Shown: piece by piece, positions 51,779 to 62,867 of the stretch | How the letters are laid out: every line of letters starts with the position of its first letter | Position numbering within the stretch: position 1 is the first letter of the stretch | NCBI RefSeq assembly: GCF_950023065.1 | Contig: NC_088677.1 | Coordinates: forward strand, 39,634,555 to 39,698,554 | Source of the DNA: Planococcus citri | Lineage: Eukaryota > Arthropoda > Insecta > Hemiptera > Pseudococcidae | Direction of reading: 5' to 3' | DNA: 64,000 nucleotides | Notes under the pieces: generated by a model | Seen by the model: only the letters and a program-made list of their open reading frames with translations | Told to the model about the DNA's origin: nothing | Database searches by the model: none | Made by a program: the position numbers and the translations under genes

Positions 51779-54124
51779 AAAGTGAAAAAGTTTCGAGATT
51801 TTGAGCAGTTTTACTCTATTATTTAAAAAAAAAACGGTCATTTTTTTATGCCAATATTTTAAAATCAGTAGGTAATTCTGACTTCTTCATTTTTTCCCTT
51901 ACTGTTTGCCTTGGAAAAAATTGAAATTGATGAAATGTGTTTTAATAAGTAGGTACCTAGGTACGTATTTTTTTGTATTTTTAATTTTGAAAAACAAAGG
52001 AAAATGACATTATGGTCATGTGACTGATCAAAATAGATTAAAAATTAGTACGAAATTCAAATATTTAAGCTCTTTTTATAATGACAGTAGAAAGCTAGAG
52101 AAAAAACGTAGAACAGTAGTAGACAAATTTTCAAAGTGCTTTTTTTATGGCAAAGTAAAATTAATTCTACTTTGCCGTAGCTTTTTACGATTAATACTAC
52201 GGAAAAAAGTAAGGCAAAGTAAGATTAATTTTTTTTCGCCGTAAAAAAGCACTTTGAAATTTTTGCTGTGAAAAAAAACGTGAAAAGTTGCGGTCATTAT
52301 AAAAAGGTTTTTAGACTGAATGGTTTTTGACCATTTTTGAAGAATTTTGATCGTAAATTTTTGGTTATGCCTTCATTGGATGTTTTCAGAAAGGATGCCA
52401 TGTGAGCTATGAAAACAAAATGAAATTTTCCAAAAAGTTCAAATATGTACATAGGTAGGTACTTAAGTCAATTTTTTTCAAAATGAATTTAGGGTCGAAT
52501 TAATTCACACGGAGGAGTAAAAAATGTAGTCCAATTAAATTTTGAAAAAAAATCGATTTTTTTGTGGTTAAAATGGTCTTTAAAAAAAGAGGAGAGGAGA
52601 GAAATGAATTTAGACCAAATGTGAGGCGAAAGGAAGAATATTTTAACATAATTAATTATTTAGCGTGTTAAAATTTTTTATTATACCTACATATCATCAT
52701 AATAATCGATTTTCATCAAATTCACGTTGTTGCAAAACATCAATTTTTCAATTTTTTGCTTGATTTTTTCACGAAAAGAGTGACTTTTCAACTCGTGACT
52801 GGCGTTTATCTTCATTTTTTTTTTACTATGCCTTAAGTTGTGTTTGTGGAATGTTGTGTGATGTATTTCCAGTCATTACTTTGATGAAATTCAAATTCAC
52901 TACAAAATTGGAGCATTCTGATACTTCAAAACGCAAAACGTCGTAACACAAAAGTTTAAAAAAGTGACTTGCCTGGTTCATTCCATGGACTCTTCATATG
53001 ACATATCAAAATAAGTTACAAGTATGTGAAAAATTCGAATATCCCAATGAAAACATTTGTTGAGCATTTTCTAACAATTTTGAGCCAAAAATTGAATGCT
53101 GAATGCTATAATTTTATTGTTTTTTGAAAAGGTCTAATTTGTCATATCAAAATGAAATGAGTTGAAATATTCAATGAAAATTTTGAATAATTTATAAAAA
53201 TTCAACCACAAAAGTGAAAAAGTGAAAAAATTTTGAGATTTTGAAATAGTTATACTGTATCATTAAAAAAAAAAAAAAGATAATTTTTAATACCTACCAA
53301 ATATTTTAAAAATCAGTAATTGTGATTTCTTCATTTTTTCCCTTACATTTTGTTTTTTTAAAAAAATCGAAAACATGTGTTTTTATGATTACTTTTTCGT
53401 TATTTTGATTTTTAAAAAAATGAAAAAACCAAGGGAAAAAGTGTCATGAATTTTTGTGAGAAAAAGTAGAAAATTTTGCGCATTTAAAAATCAAGTGAGA
53501 AAAAAATACAATTTTGACATCTCATCACTGAGTGAATAGGTCTTTGAAATCTCGGATTTTGAAAATATTCCAGTTTCAGAATACGTGGAAAAAATTATCA
53601 AATTACAGGGTATCCTGAGGGCACGTTGAAAATGAATTGGAGCTTAGAAAATCATACATGTACAAAAGATCGTGTGTTTAGAACAAAAACTTTTTAAACT
53701 TCTGTTTTCTTTTTTTAAAAAATTGAAGAAACATGTTTTTATGGATACTTTTTCATAATTCTAACTTCAAAAAATGGGAAAACTAAGGGAATAGTAATTC
53801 AAGGTATTCTGGTAATCAATCACCTGCCGAAAATTCAACTGTAGATAGAACTCGGGAGCACCTCTCTACTGTAGATAGACCACTATGATTTGAACAAGGT
53901 CACGATTTTTAGAAAGAGCATTGTGGGTAGAATGTGAAAATGTTGATAAATTTAGCAATGTTGATATACCTAATATTATTTAGTTTTACATAGCACATAC
54001 ATCAGTGTTAATCTAATTATGTACTTGTCATTTTTTACGTAAAATTCTTGTTCTTGTTTCCAACTTATGTACCTAATACATTTTTTTTACTTGTCAATTC
54101 GTTTTATTACGGCGCTCTTCATAC
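51779..54124. other. Non-coding interior of the large element
   Basis: AT-rich sequence with short related phrases (for example AAAAAGTGAAAAAGTTTCGAG and the similar stretch at about 53217). Apart from the inverted-repeat element at 52072-52306, nothing bounded is seen. Confidence 0.5.
52072..52306. mobile_element. Small foldback element (235 bp)
   Basis: Ends CTTTTTATAATGAC and GTCATTATAAAAAG, an exact 14-base inverted repeat. Inside, TTCAAAGTGCTTTTTT and AAAAAAGCACTTTGAA pair, and TACTTTGCC / GGCAAAGTA form an inner stem. No target duplication identified. Confidence 0.6.
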
Positions 54125-54950
54125 GTAATACTGGAAGTGGGTTTGAGCCATTTTGAGAAGTTCTGAAGCCTCAAGCAAATTTTTGAAATTTGAAGTTTAT
54201 ATAAATTTTAACCTTATGAAGAAGAAAAGCTTAAATTTACACGGTACCTTAATTTATGGTTTTGAACTGGGTGACTGATCGCGAATGTTGGTAAGTAATT
54301 ATGGTGTGAAATCAGTCAAGTAGACAATTAACAAGCACCAAACGCGAGCGTAAGTAGTATATAGTGCTGAACTTCATTTATCATTTGGGCAGATTGCATT
54401 GCATATTAATTAATAAATAACGGATTTTCCAAAAATTGCCGGAGCCACCAGAATCGGAGACGAAACTACTAGGATGTGTGGGGAGGAGGGGGTGAACCAC
54501 CACCAACTCGAAAAGTAGTAAAAAGTCGGCAATTTTTCAAAAATGGATCACATTTCCATCCAAATAGTCAAATTTTACGTCAAATTAAAGAATTATTAAC
54601 AATAAAAAAAAAGGAGGTAAATCTTATGAATACAACTGCGGTAAAAATGGAAAACTTTTGCCAAAAGTTTGAAAAATTTTCCAAACGTTGAGAAGAAAAA
54701 TAATTGAAAATTGATTAAATTAAAAAAAAAAATCGTCAATAATGTTGAAGTCTATACGAGTATATGAATTTGAAAATTGAGAAAAATTCAGTTGGTTGGA
54801 ATTTGAAATACTTATTGCTGAAGTAGGCAAAGCTGCTGAAATTACAGGTACATATAGATTTGTAAAAGCTTCTGTCTCTACTTCGCTCGGCCTCGTTTGC
54901 TTTTCTTATGCATTCTAAAATGAAATTTTGAATATCATTTTTTTATTCTT
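54125..54950 (+). repeat. Copy 2 of the diverged direct repeat
   Basis: Partner of 42545-43480 in the same orientation, about 11.6 kb apart, flanking the transposase gene. Ends grade into unrelated sequence. The two do not look like LTRs: there is no TG...CA boundary and no reverse transcriptase between them. Confidence 0.68.
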
Positions 54951-55610
54951 GAAATACGAATTTTTGATAGTTTGCCCGTTGCTTTTTTCTCTACATATTG
55001 GAATTTCTAAAAAATCATCATTCAAATTCTAATTTTGAAGCCAAAAAAATCATCCCATAGAAAATATCGTGTTTTACTGTTTTTACTTCTTGAAACACGA
55101 ATTTTTGAAAACGGAAATTTAAAATTTCTTCAAATCAAGGAGCACCTACATAAATATTTTCCGTAAAAATTTTTGTCATTTTGATTTTATTCGGCAAAAT
55201 TGGTTCTTTGTTTCTTATGCCAGTTGGCAAATTATTAGTTCTCAATTCTCATTCCAATTCTTTCATTTTAGAAAAGCAAAGTTAAAAATCATTACAAAGT
55301 ATTTGTATACAAGGAAAGTGAAAACTGGACAGATGAATGGAATAAGTTCTTAACCACATTGAACAATACTATTGTCCGCACCCCCGTCATGCTTTCTCCT
55401 AATAGTTCGAGACTGTATGAATACTGTTTTGAAAAAACTACACCAGCGAGTGGACGAGTGCATTGTTGTAATCTGTAACGCTAAACGGAGAACGTTTAAA
55501 CGAAATCTTAAGTTCAGAATGTTAAAAAAATACCAAACGAGCTAGCAGCGATGTCTCGTTGTCGGATCCACAACTACTTAACTGTTTGGTTTGGATCCCT
55601 TTGGACGGGC

Positions 55611-55681
55611 TATCTGTATACGTTAAAAATCAATGCTGCGGGTATGCTAAAAAGTAAACAAACAAAAGGTAGAGCACCCCC
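55611..55681. repeat. Right terminal inverted repeat of the large element
   Basis: Reverse complement of the reconstructed left end: GAGCACCCCC next to TTAA outside, TATCTGTATACGTTAAAAAT inside. It is uninterrupted. Confidence 0.8.
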
Positions 55682-55751
55682 TTAAATGCATGTGGGCATC
55701 AAAACCGAAAACATCTATTGACTAGTCTTGGAGTAATAACGCAAAATATAA

Positions 55752-56352
55752 CAGGGCTTGAAAACCGGATAGATATCACTCTCGGTTTTGGTTTCGGTTT
55801 TGTGTTTTTTGAAAAAGTAAAGGTTTCGGTTTTGGTTTTGGTTTAGGTTTTCAAAAATAATATCTCTCTCGTTCCGGTTTTGCTTAAAGGGTTTGATTTC
55901 AAAGGAATCGGTTTCGGTTTTGGTTTTGGTTTCGGTTTTTTCCTTTTTTCTCCTTTTTTTAGAAGGAAGAAGGCCAAGAAAGTGATCATTTTTTCAAGTA
56001 CTTTGTGTATGTGACTAGAAAGCTGCACTTTGGCAGTGCCAAATTTGTCAATTTTTTTAGTTTTCAGGCCTTTTTACTTTTAGCATCAGTTTTCACTTCA
56101 TTTTTACCAAAAATGCAGTATTAATTGGGCTAATTACCTGAAAAATTCCAAAACCAAAACCAATTCAGTTTTCAATTGGTTACGCTCTCGGTTTCGGTTT
56201 TGAATTTGAGAAAATAACGCTCCCGGTTTCGGTTTTGGTTTTAGTTGTGGGAAAATAACGCTCCTGGTTTCGGTTTTGGTTTCGGTTTTGAGCAATTTTA
56301 ATCGGTTTTTGAGGGTTTCGGTTTCGGTTTTGGTTTCGGTTTGCAAGCCCTG
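55752..56352. mobile_element. hAT-type MITE (601 bp) made of GGTTTCGGTTTTGG-like units
   Basis: Ends CAGGGCTTG and CAAGCCCTG with a perfect 8-base duplication AAATATAA (55744-55751, 56353-56360). The interior is dominated by iterated GGTTTC/GGTTTT hexamers around a short unique centre. It lies just outside the right end of the large element. No transposase. Confidence 0.9.
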
Positions 56353-56360
56353 AAATATAA

Positions 56361-57778
56361 ATTTAATTAAATAATTTTGGTAAAATTATTTAACTGGTAA
56401 AATGAACGATTTCCAACAATTTTGGATTACTTCCATTGCTTCGTTCGGGAAATAAAATCTCAAAATTTGTCAATAATTTCATTAATTTCCTAGTTGAATA
56501 ATAATAATGTATACTTAGGTGACTATGTACTATTTTTTGGGAACCCCGTAAAAAAACGTTACTAGTATACCTAATCAAAGATGATGATGATGATGAATTG
56601 GTGAGTTTGTGAATGTGTGACCATTATTCAACATAATGATGGTCACACTGTGCAAACATTCAAAAACAAAACACTAAACAGCAATAAAAAATTATAAATA
56701 AGAATAATCGCCATACACGGATTAAGATTTAAGAATTAAAAATTACAATTTGCATACCAAACTTATTTTATATTCCAAAACTGCGCAAAAAGAAGAAAAC
56801 AATGTAACAAAACGCAACTCATTTCAGTATAAATTTCCAATAAGAATAATTGCAGTTACGCCTGCTGGTATCTACTTAAATTTGACTAAATGCTGCACAA
56901 ATCAAGTAGGTACATATTTTGTACATCCTAAAAAATTGAAATCCCTAGTTTTGTAAGCGCTGAAATAGGCATAAGAAATTAATAGGTATTATTAAATATA
57001 TATTCATTCTCACATTATACTTACAAGGATAATTGTGTATTTCAAACGAAAAAAGTTTAAATTGACATTGACCTACCTATCATTTTTACGCTCACAAGTA
57101 TTTATTTAGATAATTTTAGTCTAGATAATTAATTAATCAGATTAGCGGGTCCGACTGCCCGAGGCCCGATTAGTTATGGTTATTGATTGATACTACATAA
57201 AATTTCCTGTGATCAGTCGGATGCCCGAGGGAAACCGATATTGTTTCAATTTCAACTTTGAAGAACGAAGTACCTAGTCCGAAATTAAGAAACATTTTTT
57301 TTATTTGTTTGCTCACAAACGCAGCAGTCAACTTATTCATTTTGATTTTAAAATAAAATTTAGGTCTATTCTTGATTTTCTGTTTTAGGTAATTTAAGGT
57401 AATTCAAACAGAATTCCAATTATCACAAATTTCGAGAATTTTATTTGAAAAACAGCCGTAATCCACATTTTCAAAAGCAAGCAAACGCAAACATGCAAAG
57501 CAATATTTTTTACAGTTAGCAAATTAATGCAATTTCGCCGTGATCTTGGGATGTGACCTGTGGTCTGTAATGGTTCTTCAGTTCAAACATAGGTCCGCAT
57601 CATTCACATTACTTCTCTAGTTCTCTACTATAGGCAATAATAATGCAAAGTCGAGTATAAAATGAATAAATTATGAAATCATACATGTATATTGTATGTA
57701 GGTACTGGTTACTAGGTACCTACTACCTACTACCCAAGTACTCAAATCAAAATGAAATATTATATTCCATTCTACTTT
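56361..57778. other. Gene-free sequence between two MITEs
   Basis: AT-rich; a short ATG run at about 56580 and two copies of a GACTGCCCGAGG/GGATGCCCGAGG phrase (about 57153 and 57220). No gene recognised. Confidence 0.5.
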
Positions 57779-57786
57779 CCAGTAAA

Positions 57787-58687
57787 CAGCGTTGTGAAAA
57801 CGTTATTTTATCGAAAACGAAAAACGAAAAAAAACGAAATTTTTGTAGTTAAAAGCAACATAACGTTAAACGAAAACGATTCATTTTTTATAACGATATT
57901 TAACGTTAAACGAAATAAATTTTTCGTTTTTTTTCGTTTTCACTTTTTTCTGATGAATGTCAAAAAAAGAAACAAAAAGTGGGTTGGAATGATAGCCATC
58001 AGAGGTACATTTCGCCGAGTATGTGTGTAAAAAAACTGACCAGTACTGAATGATGAAATAATGCATTATTTTTAATTCCAAGATAATGCAAAAAGGCACC
58101 TTCTATGTTCCACCTCGCCGCAAGTGAAAGCATTTCATCAGATACCTAGCTCATATAGCTGCAATCTCCTGTCTGGTGGTTACTTCATCCCTTAGCTAAT
58201 ATTGCCAGGGCCAAAACAATGGAAAGGAAGCGGGACTCAAACAGGTTTCCTGCCCTTGCCGCGTCCATAAAATAGCAACATTGTCCTCTGCGTCAAAGCC
58301 CCCCCCCCCATGTATGTACATATTATAGTTTTTTCAAGTGGAAAAGTGTGGACATCTCATTTTATTGTACTTGTAATTTGTATCCTAGGTATTTCGTAAA
58401 AAATCAAATGCTCTTGCTCTTGCTCTAAAACCAAGTTGGTGAATTTCAATTTTGAATCTTTGATTTTTTCATTTCTCTACACTTTTTTTGGCCAAAATTA
58501 ATGTTTAGATAATCGAAACAAGTGCATCTAAAGAAAAGAAAAAAAATAACGAAAAAAACGTTATTAACGAAAAAAAACGTTTTTTTAAAAACCCAAACGA
58601 AACGTTATATAACGAAAACGAAATTTTTTTTTAATTGAAAACAAAAACGAAAAACGAAAACGAAATCATTTCGTTTTCACAACGCTG
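57787..58687. mobile_element. hAT-type MITE (901 bp) rich in AACGAAA motifs
   Basis: Ends CAGCGTTGTGAAAACG and CGTTTTCACAACGCTG, an exact 16-base inverted repeat, with a perfect 8-base duplication CCAGTAAA (57779-57786, 58688-58695). Both subterminal zones are arrays of CGAAAAACGAAA/AACGTTA units. No coding sequence. Confidence 0.9.
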
Positions 58688-58779
58688 CCAGTAAAATCAT
58701 GCATATTTCTTTGAAATGAAAATGAAATTGAAACCGTTGAAGTTGACTGAATAAGTAGGTATATGTTTTTTTTACATGA

Positions 58780-59485
58780 ATTTTATAAGAATCCATAACC
58801 ATAACCATAATCTGAGTTATGGATTTTACAGGAATCCAATCTGAATTCTGGGTGGATTGTCGATTCAACTAATTCAATTCTGATAAAGTAAAATTTAAAT
58901 TTTAAATCCATTCCCCAGGCCCATTCCCATCTACTACCACCCCAGTAGATTATGGATTTTCATTTTTCAATAATCCGGATTTTTAAAATCCGGTAAAAAG
59001 AACAACCGGATTTTCAAAAACTGATAGGGTTAAAAAGTACTTTTTTTTTCTTGGCTATATAGTCTAAAGTGGTAACACTACATTCCAGTTGAAGACCGCG
59101 GCACGTTTACATTTTCAAAACAGGACTTTCTTATTCGATGCTATATTTCCACTAATTTCACATTAAATAGAACTAAATTTACATGTGGTGAGTTGTTTTG
59201 CATTCTTGCTATCATGTAAATGAAATATTTGTTAAAACTATGAAATAAAGTGAAATAATCGCCGAAGTTCTTGAGTGATAAGAAAAGTCCTGTTTTGAGA
59301 TGTAAACACCTAAGAGCACAGAAGTGTTACCACTTTTGGAATGTAGTGTTACCATTTTAGACCATATAGCCAAGAAAAAAAAAGTACTTTTTAACCCTAT
59401 TATGATTATACATTTGTAAAAAAAAACAGGATTTTGACAATCCATAATCCAGATTATGCAAGCATAATCCCGAATCCGTGTAAAA
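58780..59485. repeat. Zone of iterated AATCCATAA / AATCCGGATT motifs
   Basis: Copies of AATCCATAA, TTATGGATT and AATCCGGATTTT occur on both sides of the foldback at 59027-59397, suggesting an older element of the iterated-motif type into which the foldback inserted. Its own ends were not defined. Confidence 0.45.
59027..59397. mobile_element. Foldback element with TA flanks (371 bp)
   Basis: Ends GGGTTAAAAAGTACTTTTTT and AAAAAAGTACTTTTTAACCC, flanked by TA. The inverted repeat extends about 60 bases, through CTTGGCTATATAG and GTAACACTACATTCC, and resumes with AAAACAGGACTTT / AAAGTCCTGTTTT. TA flanks suggest a Tc1/mariner-like target, but the superfamily is not assigned. Confidence 0.75.
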
Positions 59486-59740
59486 AAATGTTAATTTTTT
59501 ATTTTTATTTCAATTACCCAGGCAAATTTTGTACTGGATACTTCTATTTTAATTTTTAATTTTATAAAGCTAAATACTACGCAAAAAATATATAAAACTA
59601 TATTTTTGATTTTATTGTAAGTTCTAAACTTCTAAGTTCTAACTTCAAATTTTCAAAAATTTCTTAAAAATAACTCTTCGTTACTCCATTTCTATTATTT
59701 AGAAGTACATATTTCGAATTCGAAAAGTCAACGTACGAAG

Positions 59741-60063
59741 TATAGACACTGGAACTACAAGATGAACAACTGCAGGTCACAGCGGTAAGGGGAATCACGT
59801 AAAATTTCGTGAAAAGTTTTTCCAAACGGTACCTGTAGAAGCGCTGATCGTCGTTTTCCAACTGGCGGCTACTAGACGACGCGGGTGTTGGCGCGGCAAG
59901 GGGAAGTAATAGTTTCAGTGGTTTACTCGCTAGAGGCGCTGATCGTCGTTTCCCTAATGGACGACGCGGGTGTTGGCGCGGTAAGGGGAATGAAATAACT
60001 TTTTACCGGATCCCCTAACGTCTGTGCCCACCAGTTGTTCATCTTGTAGTTCCAGTGTCTATA
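59741..60063. mobile_element. GC-rich inverted-repeat element upstream of INO80E (323 bp)
   Basis: A perfect 32-base inverted repeat starting TATAGACACTGGAACTACAA, flanked by a perfect 8-base duplication GTACGAAG (59733-59740, 60064-60071). Inside is a direct repeat of about 55 bases (about 59838 and 59932) with GCGCTGATCGTCGTTT and ACGACGCGGGTGTTGGCGCG. It ends about 370 bases before the INO80E start codon. No coding sequence. Confidence 0.88.
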
Positions 60064-60436
60064 GTACGAAGTAATAATTCTCAGTGAAATACAGAAATAT
60101 AACTACTGAAGTACTGAATAATAGAGATGTGACACGAAACACGATTATAACGATTAGATTTTAAAATTTTTACAACCTCTTACGGCGACAAATGTGTTAT
60201 TTTGTTTAGGAATTTCAAAATTTAAATGAATAACAAGGTCAGCTGGATACTTAGCTACATAAAAGGGAAAATTTTCAAACGTGATTATGCTCAACACTGC
60301 ATTATCAAAACAAATCTGAACCGTCGATCCGTCGAAACCTCGAAACCGATGGAAAAAAATAAAGGGTTTTCTTTTCAGCTTCGGTGGATTGAATGAATTG
60401 AATCAAATCAAATTGAGTTGCTTTTATGAGAATAGA

Positions 60437-61703
60437 ATGGTCAAAATGGTTATCGAAAATGAATACGAAGAAACAAATGGCGATGAAGTGAACTACAAGC
60501 AAGAGTATCGGAAGCTGAAAAGGAAGCTCAAGTTATTAATTTATGTAAGTGAAAGTTAGAATGTGTATGATTGATCGGTAAAGAAAATTGCCACCCATTC
60601 ATTGAAACCTTAAATTTCTGATTTGGCTTTACTTTTTGTTGTGAGCAAAATTCCTCATGTATTCATTTCGAGATTTTTGCTTATTGTAATTGCTCATACT
60701 TTAGTTATAAGTCACAAACCTGCTTTTAACCATAGTGCGTAATCACTCCCTTATGTTCATTTTGGCTGAATTAGAGATTGCTTTTAGGAAAACGAATGTT
60801 TCCAAGAATCCTTACGAAGTAGCGAAAGGAAATTTCTATCTGCTACTCGAGATCGTAATTTCCTATTAGAACGTCTCTCTGCGTATGAGCCCGTTGACAC
60901 TGGTACTAGTGACACTGAAGAAACCGCAGAATCTTCAGATGACGAGCATTTAAGAACAAGTGCTAAACGGTAAAGCGTTTCGGCTTTCTGTTTAAATTAT
61001 TCCCGATATTGTATTGTAAGTATATATTAACGATAGATGATTGAAACTTTATTTTTCAGCCGGAAAGTTGAAGCTGGTGGTTCTGCTCGTGGTTCTGGTT
61101 TATCCACTCCACCAGGGAGCTCGAAATCCGGTACTCCTGTTCGTAAGAAAAAAACTAGCGTAGCAGTCAGTAAAAGTGGAACATCGAAGATGATGTCTTC
61201 AATTCCACCTTTGGTAATTAAGAATAATGAAACGATTCGTTGAAGTAGGTAGTTATATTGTGTATTAGTCTTCTAGTCATTTATAAGTATTTTCGTTTTG
61301 AATTTAGCAAGTTACCCAGCGCAGTGTGAGTCATGATATCATCAATGGGAACGGCGAAGGATGCATGACACCTGAGGAAGTTGAACGGCATTTGGAAGCT
61401 AAAAAGAGACAGGTTTCTCTTACCCCTGAGAAAACATCGTTGACATTGCCGTCAGAAATGTTCAGTAGTGATATTACACTAGATAGGTAAAAAAAAAAAG
61501 CTAATCAATATTTATGCGTGTGTCAAAACGATTTACATGATCATTGATCACGATGATTGCATAATAATTACTTTAATCAAAGTTGTCGCATTGTATGTTT
61601 CATTCATGTTCTTGTTTCTTTTTTCAGGAAACCAAATGATTTATATGAAATAGAAAGTTCTTCGAGTAACATCGGAGAAGATATGCCCGTTGATATGATT
61701 TAA
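60437..61703 (+). CDS. INO80E: INO80E, subunit of the INO80 chromatin-remodelling complex
   Basis: INO80E is a metazoan-specific accessory subunit of the nuclear INO80 ATP-dependent remodeller. Five exons: 60437-60544, 60788-60969, 61060-61213, 61308-61486, 61628-61703; all introns are GT-AG, phases agree, 232 residues. The N-terminal signature is clear: NYKQEYRKLKRKLKLLIY, then ENECFQESLRSSERKFL and RDRNFLLERLSAYEPVD, a predicted coiled coil nearly matching human INO80E. It is followed by an acidic Ser/Asp stretch (DTEETAESSDDEH), a Ser/Gly/Lys-rich linker and a C-terminal acidic tail with LPSEMFSSD, like the PRQMFSDAG end of the human protein. The start at 60437 is the first ATG in this frame; an out-of-frame ATG at 60426 opens an overlapping upstream ORF that may dampen translation. 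A second in-frame ATG is at 60446. Confidence 0.95.
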
Positions 61704-61928
61704 GATGCGTAGATGGATTCGAAATTCATTTCGATTTCTAATTCTAAAACGCAGCGTATTTTTTTTCAATTTTCTTTCTTCATGAAAGTTACTATTACGA
61801 TTACGACTATGACATTAATTAACTATTTTCCTCTATTTTCGGATTGATATGAAGACTGAATAATAACGGTCTTTGACTTGAAAAAATTACGCGCCGATGC
61901 ATGTAAATCTTCAACTGAAGAAAAGTTC

Positions 61929-61934
61929 AATAAA
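61929..61934 (+). terminator. Polyadenylation signal AATAAA of INO80E
   Basis: AATAAA about 225 bases after the stop, followed by ATGTTATAA and a T-run; a normal position for a short 3' UTR. Confidence 0.6.
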
Positions 61935-62330
61935 ATGTTATAATTTTTTTTTCAATTACTTACTTAGTATTATATTGAAACCAAAGTGGGTAAGTATGCT
62001 TATTGTAAAGTAGAAATCTCAAAGTTGATGATAAAATGTGAATACTATCTCATATTATATAAGGTGAATGGACAAGCTCCATTAGTATTCATGGTAATTT
62101 TTAGTGTTTCAGTATTAGTTCTGCGTTGAAAAAGTAGCTGTATTCTTTAATCTAATTATGGGACAAAAACAATGTTTCGATTATTTTAATTTAATTGATC
62201 TATCTGTGTCACCTTTGAGATTCATCAACTGTTCTAATTTATTAATGGCCGAATAAAATTCGTATTTCCTTGACTATTTTTTTTCTTTTTTTTGTTCATG
62301 GTTAGAAGATGAAAAAAGGTATGGTGATCT
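61935..62330. other. Intergenic sequence after INO80E
   Basis: AT-rich, no feature recognised. Confidence 0.5.
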
Positions 62331-62867
62331 GGGCACCTATTCTTGAAATTCTTTATCCCTGTTATTTGTGCAATTTGAGTTATCCCAAAATTGTCGTTAT
62401 TAGTGTAATCAAGGTTATCTAAAAATGGTATTCTTGAAAAAAATTTTTAACAAAAATTTTGCGTGCTAAAAATAGTTTATAAAAGCATTTATTTTTCATC
62501 TCTATAAATCTTTACAACATTTTCCACTGTAATCAGACCCAAAACTTCAAAACTGGAGTAAAAAATTGAGTTTAAGCTGTGCTGAAATTTCTAAAATTCA
62601 AGATCTCCTTAGCTTATCACATTTTCATTGGACGACTCCACTTTCTGCACAGAAATTTTCTCATAGCCAACTGTCTTTACAAGAAATAACACTCATAACG
62701 TCATAACGCTCATAACGACACCTTTTTGATCTCGCTATCCGCGCTATTTATTGCACAAATAGCGACAGATAACCCACCATAAAGAATTTCAAGAATACCC
62801 CTATGCAAAAAAAATAACACAAATTGCACGAATAACGGGGATAAAGAATTTCAAGAATAGGGGGGCC
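62331..62867. mobile_element. Inverted-repeat element downstream of INO80E (about 537 bp)
   Basis: CCTATTCTTGAAATTCTTTA near 62336 is mirrored by TAAAGAATTTCAAGAATAGG ending near 62861, and the pairing continues through a GTTAT/GTGCAATTTG block for about 45 bases. A third copy of AAAGAATTTCAAGAATA is at about 62781. No target duplication was identified, so borders are approximate. Confidence 0.65.

Larger units (their letters stand above)
39836..55685. mobile_element. 15.8 kb inverted-repeat element carrying a THAP/P-type transposase
   Basis: Left end: TTAA (39836-39839), then GAGGGTGCTCTACCTTTTGT onward. Right end (read inward): TTAA (55685-55682), then GGGGGTGCTCTACC onward. The inverted repeat runs about 75 bases on each side, to 41433 on the left (after a 1.5 kb nested insertion) and 55611 on the right. 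Just inside both ends lie copies of GGATCCGAC (41469, 41501 and, reversed, 55561), likely transposase-binding subterminal repeats. Between them are a THAP-domain transposase gene, a pair of diverged direct repeats and several smaller elements. P elements normally make 8-base duplications; TTAA on both sides instead suggests a TTAA-targeting group, with ATGC outside each TTAA perhaps fortuitous. Whether transposase and ends belong together is inference. Confidence 0.7.

Noticed and set aside
42545..54950. LTR retrotransposon model for the direct repeats
   Set aside because: No reverse transcriptase, protease or integrase motifs between them, no TG...CA ends, and the enclosed gene is a THAP/P-type DNA transposase.
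55752..56352. Telomere-like or satellite array from the GGTTTC repeats
   Set aside because: The array is bounded by CAGGGCTTG inverted ends and an 8-base duplication, so it is the inside of a MITE.
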